From NCBI RefSeq assembly GCF_000473065.1, contig NZ_AXAZ01000034.1:1-64000 (forward strand): DNA of 64,000 nt, given 5' to 3'. The translations under genes and the position numbers were made by a program. This document shows, piece after piece, positions 1 to 7,463 of the stretch. How positions within the stretch are numbered: the stretch's first letter is position 1; each line of letters begins with the position of its first letter. Origin of the DNA: Bradyrhizobium sp. WSM1743. Lineage in GTDB: Bacteria > Pseudomonadota > Alphaproteobacteria > Rhizobiales > Xanthobacteraceae. A model generated the notes under the pieces. That model had not been told where the DNA came from. It made no database searches and saw only the letters and a list, made by a program, of their open reading frames with translations.

Positions 1-222
1 TGCTAGCGGCTTGAGCTTGCGGGGGCCAGGTTTGGGTCCGGGCTTCCGGTTCAAACCGTCCGGCCCATCGGCGTTCCAGGCTTTGATCCAGTCATGAAGA
101 ATCTTGCGGGATATCCCAAGCTCGCGGGCCACAGGAAGGACGCCTTCGCCCCGCTCAACCCGCTTGATCGCCTTCAATTTGTAAGTCGTCGGAAACTGAC
201 GCTTCTTTCCTGGTCCTGCCAC
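1..222 (-). CDS. Transposase helix-turn-helix fragment, cut by window start
   Basis: The minus strand encodes at least 74 residues that begin VAGPGKKRQF and run off the window edge. The segment TTYKLKAIKRVERGEGVLPVARELGISRKILHDW, read here as motif order only, has the basic helix-turn-helix layout of the N-terminal part of IS3/IS630-type transposases (OrfA-like). It is followed by a Pro/Lys/Gly-rich linker (KPGPKPGPRK). The start is a GTG at 222, because the frame is closed by a stop just upstream. Whether the element is intact cannot be seen. It marks the left boundary of an accessory segment that ends in an IS5-type element near 6.06 kb. Confidence 0.6.
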   Translation of the reverse strand, partial: MAGPGKKRQFPTTYKLKAIKRVERGEGVLPVARELGISRKILHDWIKAWNADGPDGLNRKPGPKPGPRKLKPLA

Positions 223-486
223 AGGTCATCCTCGAAATGCCTGTCACTGTAATTATCGTGTCTCACTTCAGGGGTGCAGTCCAGTGCACTCAATTGGCAT
301 TATGCGCGAAGCGCGGCCCGAAGCCGGACGGCGAGATCCGAAAGTTTAGTGCACAGTCACCGTAATCCCGCATTTAAGGGCGCGTACTCATAAATCGCTT
401 TGCTCCGACACCGCGGATACGCCCTCATCTGATCCCGCTGACCGGCCAAAGGCCACCGAGCGGGGGCGTCTTCCCCTCTTAATCCC
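223..486. other. Intergenic, likely IS end debris
   Basis: No gene is seen here. The stretch contains a sequence at 348-368 (AGTGCACAGTCACCGTAATC and one more C) that nearly recurs at 6075-6093 just outside the IS5-type element, suggesting remnants of the same insertion sequence on both sides of the accessory segment. Confidence 0.4.
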
Positions 487-1350
487 TCAGCTTGCCGGAT
501 TGCGCGCCGTGACGATCCACGTCGCGCTGTTGATCATCACCGACCGCTCGCCGGGGCGGCCCGCGAAGGCGGCACGAACCGCGGCCGAGGCGCGAGCGCG
601 GATGTCGTCGGGCTGATCGGCGAGCACGCGCGACAGCGGGCCGACCTCGATCGCCATCTTCACCGCGTCGTCGATCGCCGCGTCCCGCGTCGCGCCCTCG
701 CCAAACGGGACAAGAGCATCGAAAGGCGCGATAGCGATATTGGTGAACCCGGCCGCCGTCAGGATCCGACCCACCCGCCTCGGGTCGCCGAACGAGAATG
801 GACCGGGCGCTTCGGGATCGGGCGGCGCCGTCAGCGGGACGATGCTTCTGATCGCGCCCATCGGCTGGCGCATCCAATCGTTCTCGGCCGCGCCGCGCCA
901 ACAGACGAATGCGACCCGGCCGCCCGGTTGGAGCGCGTGGCGCATATGGGCGAACGCCCCTGTCGGATCTTCGAAGAACATCACCCCGAAACGCGAGAAC
1001 AAAATGTCGAACGCCCCCTCGGGCAGCTCGGCGCTGCTCGCGTCGGCCACGCGGAACCGGGCCGGCGTATCCTGTGGCGCAAGCGCGCGCGCTCGGGCGA
1101 TCAGTGGTTCGGATATGTCCACGCCCAGCACTTGGCCCCCCGCGCCGACGCGGGCGGCCAGAGCCAGGCTCGACGCGCCCGCGCCGCAGCCGACGTCCAG
1201 CACGCGCTCACCCGTCGCGGGCGCGGCGGCTTCGATCGCGGCCTGGCCGAACACCGCCAGCCTGGCGTCGAGCCGGGCCTGGTGGGCGACCCAGCGCTCC
1301 CCGCTTTGGCCATTCCAGTCGGCGACCCGATCGCCATTGTGCTGTGCCAT
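487..1350 (-). CDS. Class I SAM-dependent methyltransferase
   Basis: This 287-residue soluble protein carries the class I methyltransferase signature: motif I VLDVGCGAGASSLALAA near residue 50, the acidic residue ending strand 2 (VLGVDIS), and a post-motif region FRVADASSAELPEGAFDILFSRFGVMFF that reads as motifs II and III. The layout is the Methyltransf_11/25 type found in small-molecule and quinone methyltransferases. The substrate cannot be told from sequence. It sits in an accessory segment with two redox proteins and a hydrolase, all on the minus strand but separated by gaps, so co-transcription is possible but not shown. An antisense frame covers it but lacks any family motif. Confidence 0.85.
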   Translation of the reverse strand: MAQHNGDRVADWNGQSGERWVAHQARLDARLAVFGQAAIEAAAPATGERVLDVGCGAGASSLALAARVGAGGQVLGVDISEPLIARARALAPQDTPARFRVADASSAELPEGAFDILFSRFGVMFFEDPTGAFAHMRHALQPGGRVAFVCWRGAAENDWMRQPMGAIRSIVPLTAPPDPEAPGPFSFGDPRRVGRILTAAGFTNIAIAPFDALVPFGEGATRDAAIDDAVKMAIEVGPLSRVLADQPDDIRARASAAVRAAFAGRPGERSVMINSATWIVTARNPAS

Positions 1351-1508
1351 GACATATCCTTGTTCTGCTTCGTTCTTAACTAAGCGTCCGATGCAAAAGC
1401 GCGCATCGTCTCCAGCGGTCCCGCCTCCAGCTACCCGATCACTGGGCGCAGCGGCGACCGCCGGGCACTTCCGAGATGATGCATTTCATCCGGCCTACAA
1501 GCGAAAGA

Positions 1509-2435
1509 TTACGGCTTGCGCGCGTCTGCCTTCAGAAAGTCGTTCTGATGCGCGCGCACGAAGTCCTCGATCGACATCGGCGGCACACCAGTCAGCAGGT
1601 CCACATCGCCCGAGGATCGGTCGTATCGGCCGTCCCGGTGCAGCAGTGCCATCGACTCCAAGTGCGCGACCACGTGTGCGGATGCGCCAATGGATCGCAG
1701 GCTCTCCAGCCAGGGCTCCAACGGAATGTTCTTGTAGGTGATTGGACGCCCCAGGACTCTTGTGAAATCTTCGGCGACCTCGCGAAGCGTCTCCGCACGG
1801 GGACCGGTCAGCTCGTATACCTTTCCAAGGTGAGACTCGGGATTGGCCAACACCTCTGTCACGCACCGCGCAACATCGTGGGCGGCGATTGGCGACGTCT
1901 TTCCCTCTCCGAAGGGCAACATCAGCACGTCCTGAGCGGTGACCGTCGGAACGGCAAATCGCCAGAAGAACGCGTCCATGAAGGCGGTCGGACGCATCGT
2001 GACCACCGGCAAGCCGCTCCACTGCAAGACCTGTTCGGCCAGCCAGTGCTGTTTGTGCTGCGGGCTGCGCGCGGTCTCGCGGATGCTCATCTCCGAGACC
2101 GTCATCTGCGACATGTTGACGAATGCTTCGACGCCATGGTGTCGGGCAACCACCGCCACGTTCGTCGTAGCCTCGAGATACTTCTCGTTGACCGACATGC
2201 TGAAGTACAGGCGCTTGCAGCCATCCACGGCGCGGTGCACCGCGTCCAGGTCGAACAGATCTCCGACGATCACCTCGGCACCAAGTGCCCTCAGCGATTC
2301 CGCCCGGCCGTCATCCTGGCGGACCATGGCGCGCACCTTCAGCCCGCGCTCCAGCAGAGACTTCGTCACGCTCGGTCCGATCGCGCCAACTTGGCCAGCG
2401 GCACCGGTGACAAGGATGGGATGGGAGTGTTTCAT
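1509..2435 (-). CDS. NmrA-type NAD(P)-binding protein (atypical SDR)
   Basis: This 308-residue protein opens with ILVTGAAGQVGAIG, a Rossmann dinucleotide site of the GxxGxxG type. It lacks the YxxxK pair of classical short-chain dehydrogenases in the expected spacing, and the central part (KRLYFSMSVNEKYLEATTNVAVVARHHGVEAFVNMSQM) matches the NmrA/HSCARG-like layout. Such proteins are NAD(P)H:quinone oxidoreductases or redox sensors. The substrate is unknown. Its ATG overlaps by four bases (ATGA) the end of a short upstream reading frame that is the stump of another SDR (2432-2506), so its translation is probably coupled to that stump. Confidence 0.8.
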   Translation of the reverse strand: MKHSHPILVTGAAGQVGAIGPSVTKSLLERGLKVRAMVRQDDGRAESLRALGAEVIVGDLFDLDAVHRAVDGCKRLYFSMSVNEKYLEATTNVAVVARHHGVEAFVNMSQMTVSEMSIRETARSPQHKQHWLAEQVLQWSGLPVVTMRPTAFMDAFFWRFAVPTVTAQDVLMLPFGEGKTSPIAAHDVARCVTEVLANPESHLGKVYELTGPRAETLREVAEDFTRVLGRPITYKNIPLEPWLESLRSIGASAHVVAHLESMALLHRDGRYDRSSGDVDLLTGVPPMSIEDFVRAHQNDFLKADARKP

Positions 2436-2506
2436 GTCAAGGTTTCCGCGAGACCGATACCGGCGCTCCCGCCCGTGACGAGAATGGTGTGACCGGACAA
2501 CTTCAC
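2432..2506 (-). pseudogene. N-terminal stump of a short-chain dehydrogenase
   Basis: A 24-codon frame begins with GTG at 2506, five to seven bases after an AGGAG ribosome-binding site. It reads KLSGHTILVTGGSAGIGLAE and then stops at TGA. TGGSAGIG is the cofactor loop of classical SDRs (TGxxxGIG), and KLSGHTILVTGG is the usual N-terminus of DltE-like SDRs. The frame ends in an ATGA overlap with the NmrA-like gene, which itself starts inside a Rossmann motif (ILVTG). I infer that a full SDR gene was lost by recombination at the shared cofactor-loop sequence, leaving its ribosome-binding site and first codons as a leader. Confidence 0.6.
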
Positions 2507-2591
2507 TGGCGACTCCTAGAATTGGTGTTGAATTGATTGACGGGGCTGTTCGAGGCCGATCACCTGGGATCGAGCGAGCGCTCGGCGCGAC

Positions 2592-3347
2592 TCACGATGC
2601 CACCATGTCGGCGTGAATCGCCTCGACGACCGCCGCGGGGTGGGTCAGTGGGATCATGTGTGCAGCCCCCGGGACAACGACCGTGCGAGCGTCGAACGCT
2701 TCCGCGAGCAGACGGCTCACCGACCGCGGAGCGGCCGACGTTCGCTCTCCGACGAGCACCGAGGTCGGCACCGCGGTCGAGGTGAGCTCGGCGAGCGTGG
2801 TCCGATCGGCTGCGCTGGCGGTCATATCGAGCCGCAGCCGCGGTGTGAGCCCTGCAACTAGCGCACGGCCCTTCTCGCCCAGCGCGTTCCACGCGCCGGC
2901 GCCGCTCCAGTGCTCCACCAACAGGCAGGCGGCCGCATCGTGATCCGGGAGCGCGCGCATGAACCGATCGCAGAGGGTCTGCACCTCGCGCAGGGCGTCT
3001 TCCTCCCCGGGCACGCGCAGCACGCTGACGACCACAGGATCGACCAACGTGAGCCGCGCCACGCGAGACCCGACGGCCAGCCGCAGGTGAAGTCCGAAAA
3101 AGGCCCCGATCGAGTGGGTGACGAGGTGGAACGCGCCGACGCCCTGCATGTCCAGCCAGCCGCGCAGGTGGGCCATCTCGTCCTTTAGCTGCCACGCCTT
3201 GCTCGGTGTCGGCGACCGTCCGTAGCCGAGCATGTCGGGTGCCAACACCCTGGCGCCGTGCGCCTCCAGACCCGTGCGGACCGCGGCCCAGGAGTGGGAG
3301 CCGGTGGCGGAGCCATGGAGGAGCACAAGGGGGAGGTCGTCCGTCAT
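2592..3347 (-). CDS. Alpha/beta hydrolase
   Basis: This 251-residue protein begins MTDDLPLVLLHGSATG, where HG at residues 11-12 is the oxyanion-hole motif. The nucleophile elbow is THSIG with Ser79, so the usual first Gly of GxSxG is Thr. The C-terminal GAAHMIP supplies the catalytic His. The usual acid position (LVGERTS) appears to carry Glu rather than Asp. The ATG at 3347 is chosen because it follows AGGATCT at good spacing; a longer open frame upstream runs through the neighbouring gene and is a shadow. It is a soluble esterase/lyase-type enzyme of unknown substrate, downstream of the flavoprotein gene. Confidence 0.8.
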   Translation of the reverse strand: MTDDLPLVLLHGSATGSHSWAAVRTGLEAHGARVLAPDMLGYGRSPTPSKAWQLKDEMAHLRGWLDMQGVGAFHLVTHSIGAFFGLHLRLAVGSRVARLTLVDPVVVSVLRVPGEEDALREVQTLCDRFMRALPDHDAAACLLVEHWSGAGAWNALGEKGRALVAGLTPRLRLDMTASAADRTTLAELTSTAVPTSVLVGERTSAAPRSVSRLLAEAFDARTVVVPGAAHMIPLTHPAAVVEAIHADMVAS

Positions 3348-3384
3348 CGGAGATCCTAACTTCGGGAGGAGGGAATCTGTGCTC

Positions 3385-4278
3385 TCAAACCAGCATCGAC
3401 TGCTGGGCGAAGATGCCCGCCATCGCGCCCTGCGATGATGCCTGGGTGACCGAGGGCAAGAAGGGCGTGGTGAGGTCGCCGGCGGCGTAGATGCCGGGCA
3501 TGTTGGTTTGGCGGCGCTCGTCCACCTTGAGGACGATGCCGACGGGCGTTTCCACCGTGGCGAGGCCCAGTGATTCATGCAGGCTTGCGGATGGCTTGTT
3601 GCGCGGATGGGCGAACAGGATGTCGACCGCGACATTGCGGCCGGTATCGAGATTGACGCTGGCGATATGGCCCTTGTGATGGGCGATCTCGACGATCAGG
3701 CCATCGACGACAGGTATCTTGCGGCGCGCCAGATCGGCCTGGATATCGGGCGGAATGTCGTGACCATCGGCGAAGAGCGTCAACTTGTCGGTCCAATCGA
3801 GGAACAGCCTGACCTGATTGTGCGACTGCGGGCCGGACCAGACGAGGCCCCAATGCTGGCCGGCGACTTCAAAGCCGTCGCAATAGGGGCAGGGGACGAT
3901 GGACGTGCCCCAGCTTTCGGCAAAGCCCGGAACATCAGGCATCTGGTCGGCCACGCCATAGCTCAGGATCAGACGACGCGCCCCAAGGCTTTCGCCATCG
4001 CCAGTGATGACGTTGAAATCGTCGATGGCGCCGGAGACACTTTCGGCCCGGGCACTCACCAGCCTGATCGCGGGATAACGCGCCAGCTGCTGCCGCGCCT
4101 CGGCCAGGATGTCCAGCGGCGGCTTGTGATCGTGGCCGAGCAGGCCGTGCGAGTGGCCGGCGAAGCGGTTGCGTGGCAGGCCGGTATCGAGAACGGTGAC
4201 CTTGCGGCGGGCACGGCCGAGTTGCAGGGCGGCGGCGAGGCCGGCGAAGCTGCCGCCGATGATGATCACGTCATCCAT
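3385..4278 (-). CDS. Thioredoxin-reductase-like FAD/NAD(P) oxidoreductase
   Basis: This 297-residue protein has an FAD site at the N-terminus (VIIIGGSFAGLAAALQL), a redox motif CPYC at residues 130-133 inside VPCPYCDGFEVAG, and the C-terminal GIYAAGDLTTPFLPSVTQASSQGAMAG FAD motif. Length and layout match low-molecular-weight thioredoxin reductases, but CPYC replaces the usual CATC. The glutaredoxin-like active-site sequence suggests a TrxR-like disulfide oxidoreductase rather than the housekeeping enzyme. The ATG at 4278 starts directly at the FAD strand. It is divergent from a TetR regulator, and the palindromic operator at 4348-4373 lies between them. Confidence 0.85.
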   Translation of the reverse strand: MDDVIIIGGSFAGLAAALQLGRARRKVTVLDTGLPRNRFAGHSHGLLGHDHKPPLDILAEARQQLARYPAIRLVSARAESVSGAIDDFNVITGDGESLGARRLILSYGVADQMPDVPGFAESWGTSIVPCPYCDGFEVAGQHWGLVWSGPQSHNQVRLFLDWTDKLTLFADGHDIPPDIQADLARRKIPVVDGLIVEIAHHKGHIASVNLDTGRNVAVDILFAHPRNKPSASLHESLGLATVETPVGIVLKVDERRQTNMPGIYAAGDLTTPFLPSVTQASSQGAMAGIFAQQSMLV

Positions 4279-4347
4279 GGTGATGGGCTCCGGATGGAGG
4301 ACAGGTCGAAACCTACCCGTTGGCTTGCACAATTCGGATACTTCATG

Positions 4348-4373
4348 GTATCGTAATTCAAGAATTAGGATAC
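4348..4373. promoter_or_regulatory. Palindromic TetR-type operator
   Basis: A 26-bp inverted repeat has arms GTATCgTAATTC and GAATTAgGATAC around AA; only the central and one arm position break symmetry. A third half-site (AATTCGGATAC, 4331-4341) lies beside it in the same orientation as the right arm, and a weaker one (GTACTGGAATTG) begins at 4380. The position between the divergent flavoprotein and TetR genes fits autorepression and control of the flavoprotein. Confidence 0.7.
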
Positions 4374-4393
4374 TGTCAAGTACTGGAATTGTC

Positions 4394-5086
4394 GTGACCG
4401 AAAACAGCCAGGGCCGGCGTGGCCGGCCCGCCAACGAAGCGCTTGGCCAAACGATCGTCGACGCCGCGAGCGAACTCTTTGTGGAATTGGGTTTTCAAGC
4501 AACGACGTTGGACAAGGTCGCCCAGCGGGCGAAGATATCCAAGCTCAGCATCTATCGGCACTTCGAGAGCAAGGAGGCGCTGTTCAGCGCGGCCATCGCG
4601 GCCGGCTGCCATCAGTTGTTTGCACCACAGGCGCTTCTTGAAGGCGTCGACGGTTCGGTCGAAGATCAGCTCATGGCGGTGGGATCATCACTGCTTCGCA
4701 CGCTGTTGAGATCAGACGTCCGCAGTGTCGAAGCCATGGTCATGGCCGACAAGACGAGTCAAAAGTCGTTAAGCAAGCTCCATTACGAAGCCGGCCCCGC
4801 CCATGTCATCGGCCAAATCGAGGCCTTGTTGCGTCAGCTGCACGCGAAGGCGCTTCTGAACGTGCCCGACCCTCTCCGGTCCGCCCGCTTGTTTGCCGCG
4901 CTTTTCAAAGGATCCGATCTCCTGATGATCGCACGCTTCGATGAGGCGAGAGCAGAGGACGACAACGAAATCGAATCCTATTGCCGGTCGGCCGTCGCCA
5001 TGTTCATCGCCGCGCACGGTGGCAACGACCAAGTGGGCGGAGATTTGCCTGCCCAAAGTCAAAAACAAAACTTGAATCGTGCGTGA
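4394..5086 (+). CDS. TetR/AcrR-family transcriptional regulator
   Basis: This 230-residue protein starts at a GTG (VTENSQGRRGRPANEALG). The RGRP arm leads into a TetR helix-turn-helix: AASELFVELGFQATTLDKVAQRAKISKLSIYRHFESKEALF at about residues 22-62. The rest is the helical ligand-binding and dimer domain, with a C-terminal TetR_C-type region (LRSARLFAALFKGSDLL). The divergent flavoprotein and the palindrome between them make it the likely local repressor. No strong ribosome-binding site is seen before the GTG; in-frame upstream codons lie inside the operator region, so a longer start is unlikely. Confidence 0.85.
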   Translation: MTENSQGRRGRPANEALGQTIVDAASELFVELGFQATTLDKVAQRAKISKLSIYRHFESKEALFSAAIAAGCHQLFAPQALLEGVDGSVEDQLMAVGSSLLRTLLRSDVRSVEAMVMADKTSQKSLSKLHYEAGPAHVIGQIEALLRQLHAKALLNVPDPLRSARLFAALFKGSDLLMIARFDEARAEDDNEIESYCRSAVAMFIAAHGGNDQVGGDLPAQSQKQNLNRA

Positions 5087-5309
5087 CCGCGTCGGCCAGC
5101 AGATCAAGGGAGGCCAGCCGATCATGAAAATCGACGAGTCGGCCACACGGTCCGACTAACGTCCGCCTTGGGTCATTTTCGAAGATTTGAGCGGGGGTCG
5201 TCGTGTAGCTGATGTCCGCTTTGACCTGAAAGCGCCAAACCATCGCCAGCCAAAAGGTTGCGTTTGGCCGGACGCTCATGATTCAACTCGCATATTTGGG
5301 GCTCGAATC

Positions 5310-5816
5310 ATGCGCTACGAACTTGCCGATTGTGAATGGGTTGCCATCAAGCCGATGTTGCCGAACAAGCCGCGTGGCGTTCCTCGGGTAAACGACCGAC
5401 GTGTCCTCAATGGCATCTTCTGGGTCTTGCGATCCGGGGCACCTTGGCGTGATCTGCCCGAAGCGTTTGGCCCATACACCACTTGCTACAACCGGTTCGT
5501 CCGCTGGCGGCGGGCTGGTGTCTGGGGCCGCATCATCGACGCGCTCGCCGCTGCCCATGATGCCGCTGTCCAGATGATCGACACCTCCATTGTCCGGGTG
5601 CATCAGCATGGAGCCTGCATCACACGAAACCAGCGCCAGTCGATGGGGAGATCACGCGGCGGCTTGACGAGCAAAATTCATGCGGTGGTCGATAGCAATG
5701 GTCTGCCGGTACGGCTGGCGCTGAGCCCCGGCGAGGCACATGACGTTCGACTCGCCGGAAAACTGCTGTCTCGACTGGAAATCCGGGTCGATGCTGCTTG
5801 CGGATCGTGGCTATGA
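5310..5816 (+). CDS. IS5-family transposase, N-terminal frame (OrfA)
   Basis: This frame of 168 residues starts MRYELADCEWVAIKPMLP, the standard DUF4096 N-terminus of IS5/IS427 transposases. It continues with the first catalytic Asp in MIDTSIVRVHQHGA and ends in the GEAHDVRLAGKLLSRL block. It then leaves the family sequence (EIRVDAACGSWL) and stops, while the expected continuation is in the +1 frame. Two-frame transposases joined by ribosomal frameshifting are normal in this group, so this need not be a mutation. Confidence 0.8.
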   Translation: MRYELADCEWVAIKPMLPNKPRGVPRVNDRRVLNGIFWVLRSGAPWRDLPEAFGPYTTCYNRFVRWRRAGVWGRIIDALAAAHDAAVQMIDTSIVRVHQHGACITRNQRQSMGRSRGGLTSKIHAVVDSNGLPVRLALSPGEAHDVRLAGKLLSRLEIRVDAACGSWL

Positions 5817-6060
5817 TGCCGACTGGATCAGAGAGCTTGCCATGAAGAAGGGCGCGTGGGCCAACATTCCACCGAAAAGCAATCGCAGCGATCCGATCTG
5901 CTTCAGTCCCTATCTCTACCGCGCTCGCAACCAGGTCGAGCGGTTCTTCAACAGAATCAAACAATGTCGTCGGGTGGCAACGCGCTACGACAGGCTCGCC
6001 GCTAACTACCCTGCCTTCGTACAGCTTGCATCGATCAGGGTATGGCTGGCTGCGCGTTAA
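5740..6060 (+). CDS. IS5-family transposase, C-terminal frame (OrfB)
   Basis: This frame lies +1 relative to OrfA and overlaps it by 77 bases. It carries MLLADRGYDADWIREL (second catalytic Asp) and ARNQVERFFNRIKQCRRVATRYDR, which holds the DDE glutamate and the YREK-like region. Fusion with OrfA by frameshifting near 5770-5790 would give a full DDE transposase of about 250 residues. The first Met shown is not necessarily a real start. Confidence 0.75.
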   Translation: MTFDSPENCCLDWKSGSMLLADRGYDADWIRELAMKKGAWANIPPKSNRSDPICFSPYLYRARNQVERFFNRIKQCRRVATRYDRLAANYPAFVQLASIRVWLAAR

Positions 6061-6291
6061 TGAATCCACGTCCTAGTGCACTGACCGTAATCCGGCGACA
6101 CGGCCTGTTGCGGGCCAAAAGCGTCGTGCTAGTCGCCGGCTAGTCACTTCCAGTCTGCTCTCGTATGTGGATGGATTTTGGGAGCCTTCCTGGCCGCGCG
6201 GGGTTGATCCTTTGGGCGGTCCATCGCGTACCACCGCATTTCCATGTGTGCTATTTGTTGGATCGCAAAATGGTAGCAGGAAAAGCAGATC

Positions 6292-6510
6292 ATGACAGAC
6301 GATCAGGTCAATCTCGTCGTTCAGCACCTTTGCGAGCAATTGCACTTGGCGCTCCGATTGAAGGGCAGCGAGGCACATCCACCAAATGCCAAGGATATCG
6401 GATTTGATGCTGCCTCTGTAAGAACTGTACTGCTGACCGGGTTGCGGTCGGCGGGTGTCACGATCCATGATGAGGCGCCCGGAGCGAGCGAAGAGCCGCC
6501 GTGGTCCTAA
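6292..6510 (+). CDS. Small hypothetical protein (72 aa)
   Basis: The frame MTDDQVNLVVQHLCEQLHLALRLKG... is preceded by AGGAAAAG at usable spacing. It is hydrophilic, probably helical at the N-terminus, with no recognised domain. It lies between the IS5-type element and a palindromic repeat. It may be a conserved small protein of the group, but this rests only on the ribosome-binding site and codon appearance. Confidence 0.45.
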   Translation: MTDDQVNLVVQHLCEQLHLALRLKGSEAHPPNAKDIGFDAASVRTVLLTGLRSAGVTIHDEAPGASEEPPWS

Positions 6511-6611
6511 AAGCTCGTAGGATGGGTAGAGCACTTGCGAAACCCATCATGTTTCGTCACGCAACAAGGCTCTCGATGGGTTTCGCTTCGCTCTACCCAT
6601 CCTACGAGCTT
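6511..6611. repeat. Nested palindromic intergenic repeat (REP/MITE-like)
   Basis: Perfect 22-bp outer arms begin AAGCTCGTAGGATGGGTAGA (6511-6532) and are inverted at 6590-6611. A second perfect 12-bp inner pair, GCGAAACCCATC (about 6536-6547) and GATGGGTTTCGC (about 6575-6586), lies inside. Transcribed, it would fold into a long cruciform hairpin. It is one of several unrelated palindromic families in the window. Confidence 0.8.
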
Positions 6612-6644
6612 GAACCCGGCTAGAGGCGAGGGCGACCAAACGCC

Positions 6645-6845
6645 ATGGCCGCATTCCTTGCAGAACTCCTGTTCGATCTCGTCAGAGCCCTCGTGGGCAG
6701 CTGGCTGAGACACGCTGCGGTGGCCATCTGTGCATGGCTCGATACCAAGATTCACGGCCGCACTGCACGCATTGTCGTCGGCCTCCTTCTCGGGATCGCC
6801 GCCTTTTTCCTCATTCCTGTTATCTCCGGCCTGCTGGGTCTTTGA
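6645..6845 (+). CDS. Small membrane protein (66 aa)
   Basis: MAAFLAELLFDLVRALVGSWLRHAAVAICAWLDTKIHGRTARIVVGLLLGIAAFFLIPVISGLLGL has a hydrophobic N-terminal helix and a clear C-terminal transmembrane segment (about residues 43-64). Its TGA overlaps the ATG of the next small membrane protein (TGATG), indicating translational coupling. The family is not recognised. Confidence 0.6.
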   Translation: MAAFLAELLFDLVRALVGSWLRHAAVAICAWLDTKIHGRTARIVVGLLLGIAAFFLIPVISGLLGL

Positions 6846-7108
6846 TGCTCTCCGTGAGGACGCACCTCGTCATCGCATTGGCCATCGGGGCGCTCATCTC
6901 GACGGTGCTCCTTGTCCTGGAGCCGCTGACCGACTTCGCGTTTCTTTGGCTTGAGTGGCCGGGCATCACCGCAGCGTATTCTTTCCGGGGAGCGGTCGGA
7001 GGATCCACCTTCCTCGGCATCGCCATTTCCTGGGTCGTGAATGCACTGACCTACGGTCTGGGCGCTTTCGTCATTCTCAGCGTCTTTAAGGTGCTGAGGG
7101 AAGCATGA
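6845..7108 (+). CDS. Small membrane protein (87 aa)
   Basis: MLSVRTHLVIALAIGALISTVLLVLEP has a first transmembrane segment, and a second lies at FLGIAISWVVNALTYGLGAFVILSVF. It is translationally coupled to the preceding membrane protein through a TGATG overlap, so the pair probably acts together. Function is unknown. Confidence 0.6.
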   Translation: MLSVRTHLVIALAIGALISTVLLVLEPLTDFAFLWLEWPGITAAYSFRGAVGGSTFLGIAISWVVNALTYGLGAFVILSVFKVLREA

Positions 7109-7252
7109 AGCGCTGGCTTCAAATGATGGAAAGATTGCGAGGGTTGCTGTGCTTCGCGGCACTGCGGGCAGATTGGCTGGGCCTTGATAACAGCCGATGC
7201 CGGAGCGTTTGTTTGATCATGCACGGCCAACTCCGCCGACCGTGCCCACTCA

Positions 7253-7405
7253 TCACGCCGTCTCCTCGTCGCCCTTGGCGACGATCTCGACCTCGAAATA
7301 GCCCAGGTCGCGGAGCTCGGCGGCCTTCTTCTCGGCCGCTTCCCGGGTCTCTCGTTTCAAGATGATCTGGCCCGCTCCGTCGCGGGCACAAACGAAATAA
7401 GGCAT
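7253..7405 (-). CDS. Small conserved-looking protein (50 aa)
   Basis: The minus strand encodes MPYFVCARDGAGQIILKRETREAAEKKAAELRDLGYFEVEIVAKGDEETA: a short beta-alpha-beta fold with an amphipathic helix (TREAAEKKAAELRDLGY). The sequence is protein-like and has no competing family on the other strand. The function is unknown. It lies head-to-tail behind the DUF3072 gene. Confidence 0.6.
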   Translation of the reverse strand: MPYFVCARDGAGQIILKRETREAAEKKAAELRDLGYFEVEIVAKGDEETA

Positions 7406-7463
7406 TCTCGATTCCCAATTTCGTTTGCATACGCACGGAGCCGGGTTCCTGCAATCGGACGGC

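Larger units (their letters stand above)
5270..6073 (+). mobile_element. IS5-family (IS427-like) insertion sequence
   Basis: The element contains the two overlapping transposase frames at 5310-5816 and 5740-6060. The right end probably lies at ...TTAATGAATCCACGTCC (about 6056-6073). A weakly matching inverted copy, GGACGCTCATGATTCA, begins near 5270. The ends and target duplication are therefore approximate. No other genes are inside. Confidence 0.6.

Noticed and set aside
4394..5086. Longer TetR start reaching back to 4169
   Set aside because: The extension would run through the operator and the divergent gene, and the family starts near the GTG at 4394.
7105..7365. 87-codon plus frame starting in an ATGA overlap with the membrane protein at 6845
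   Set aside because: The overlap is attractive, but the product turns into Arg/Pro-rich shadow sequence opposite the better gene at 7253-7405.
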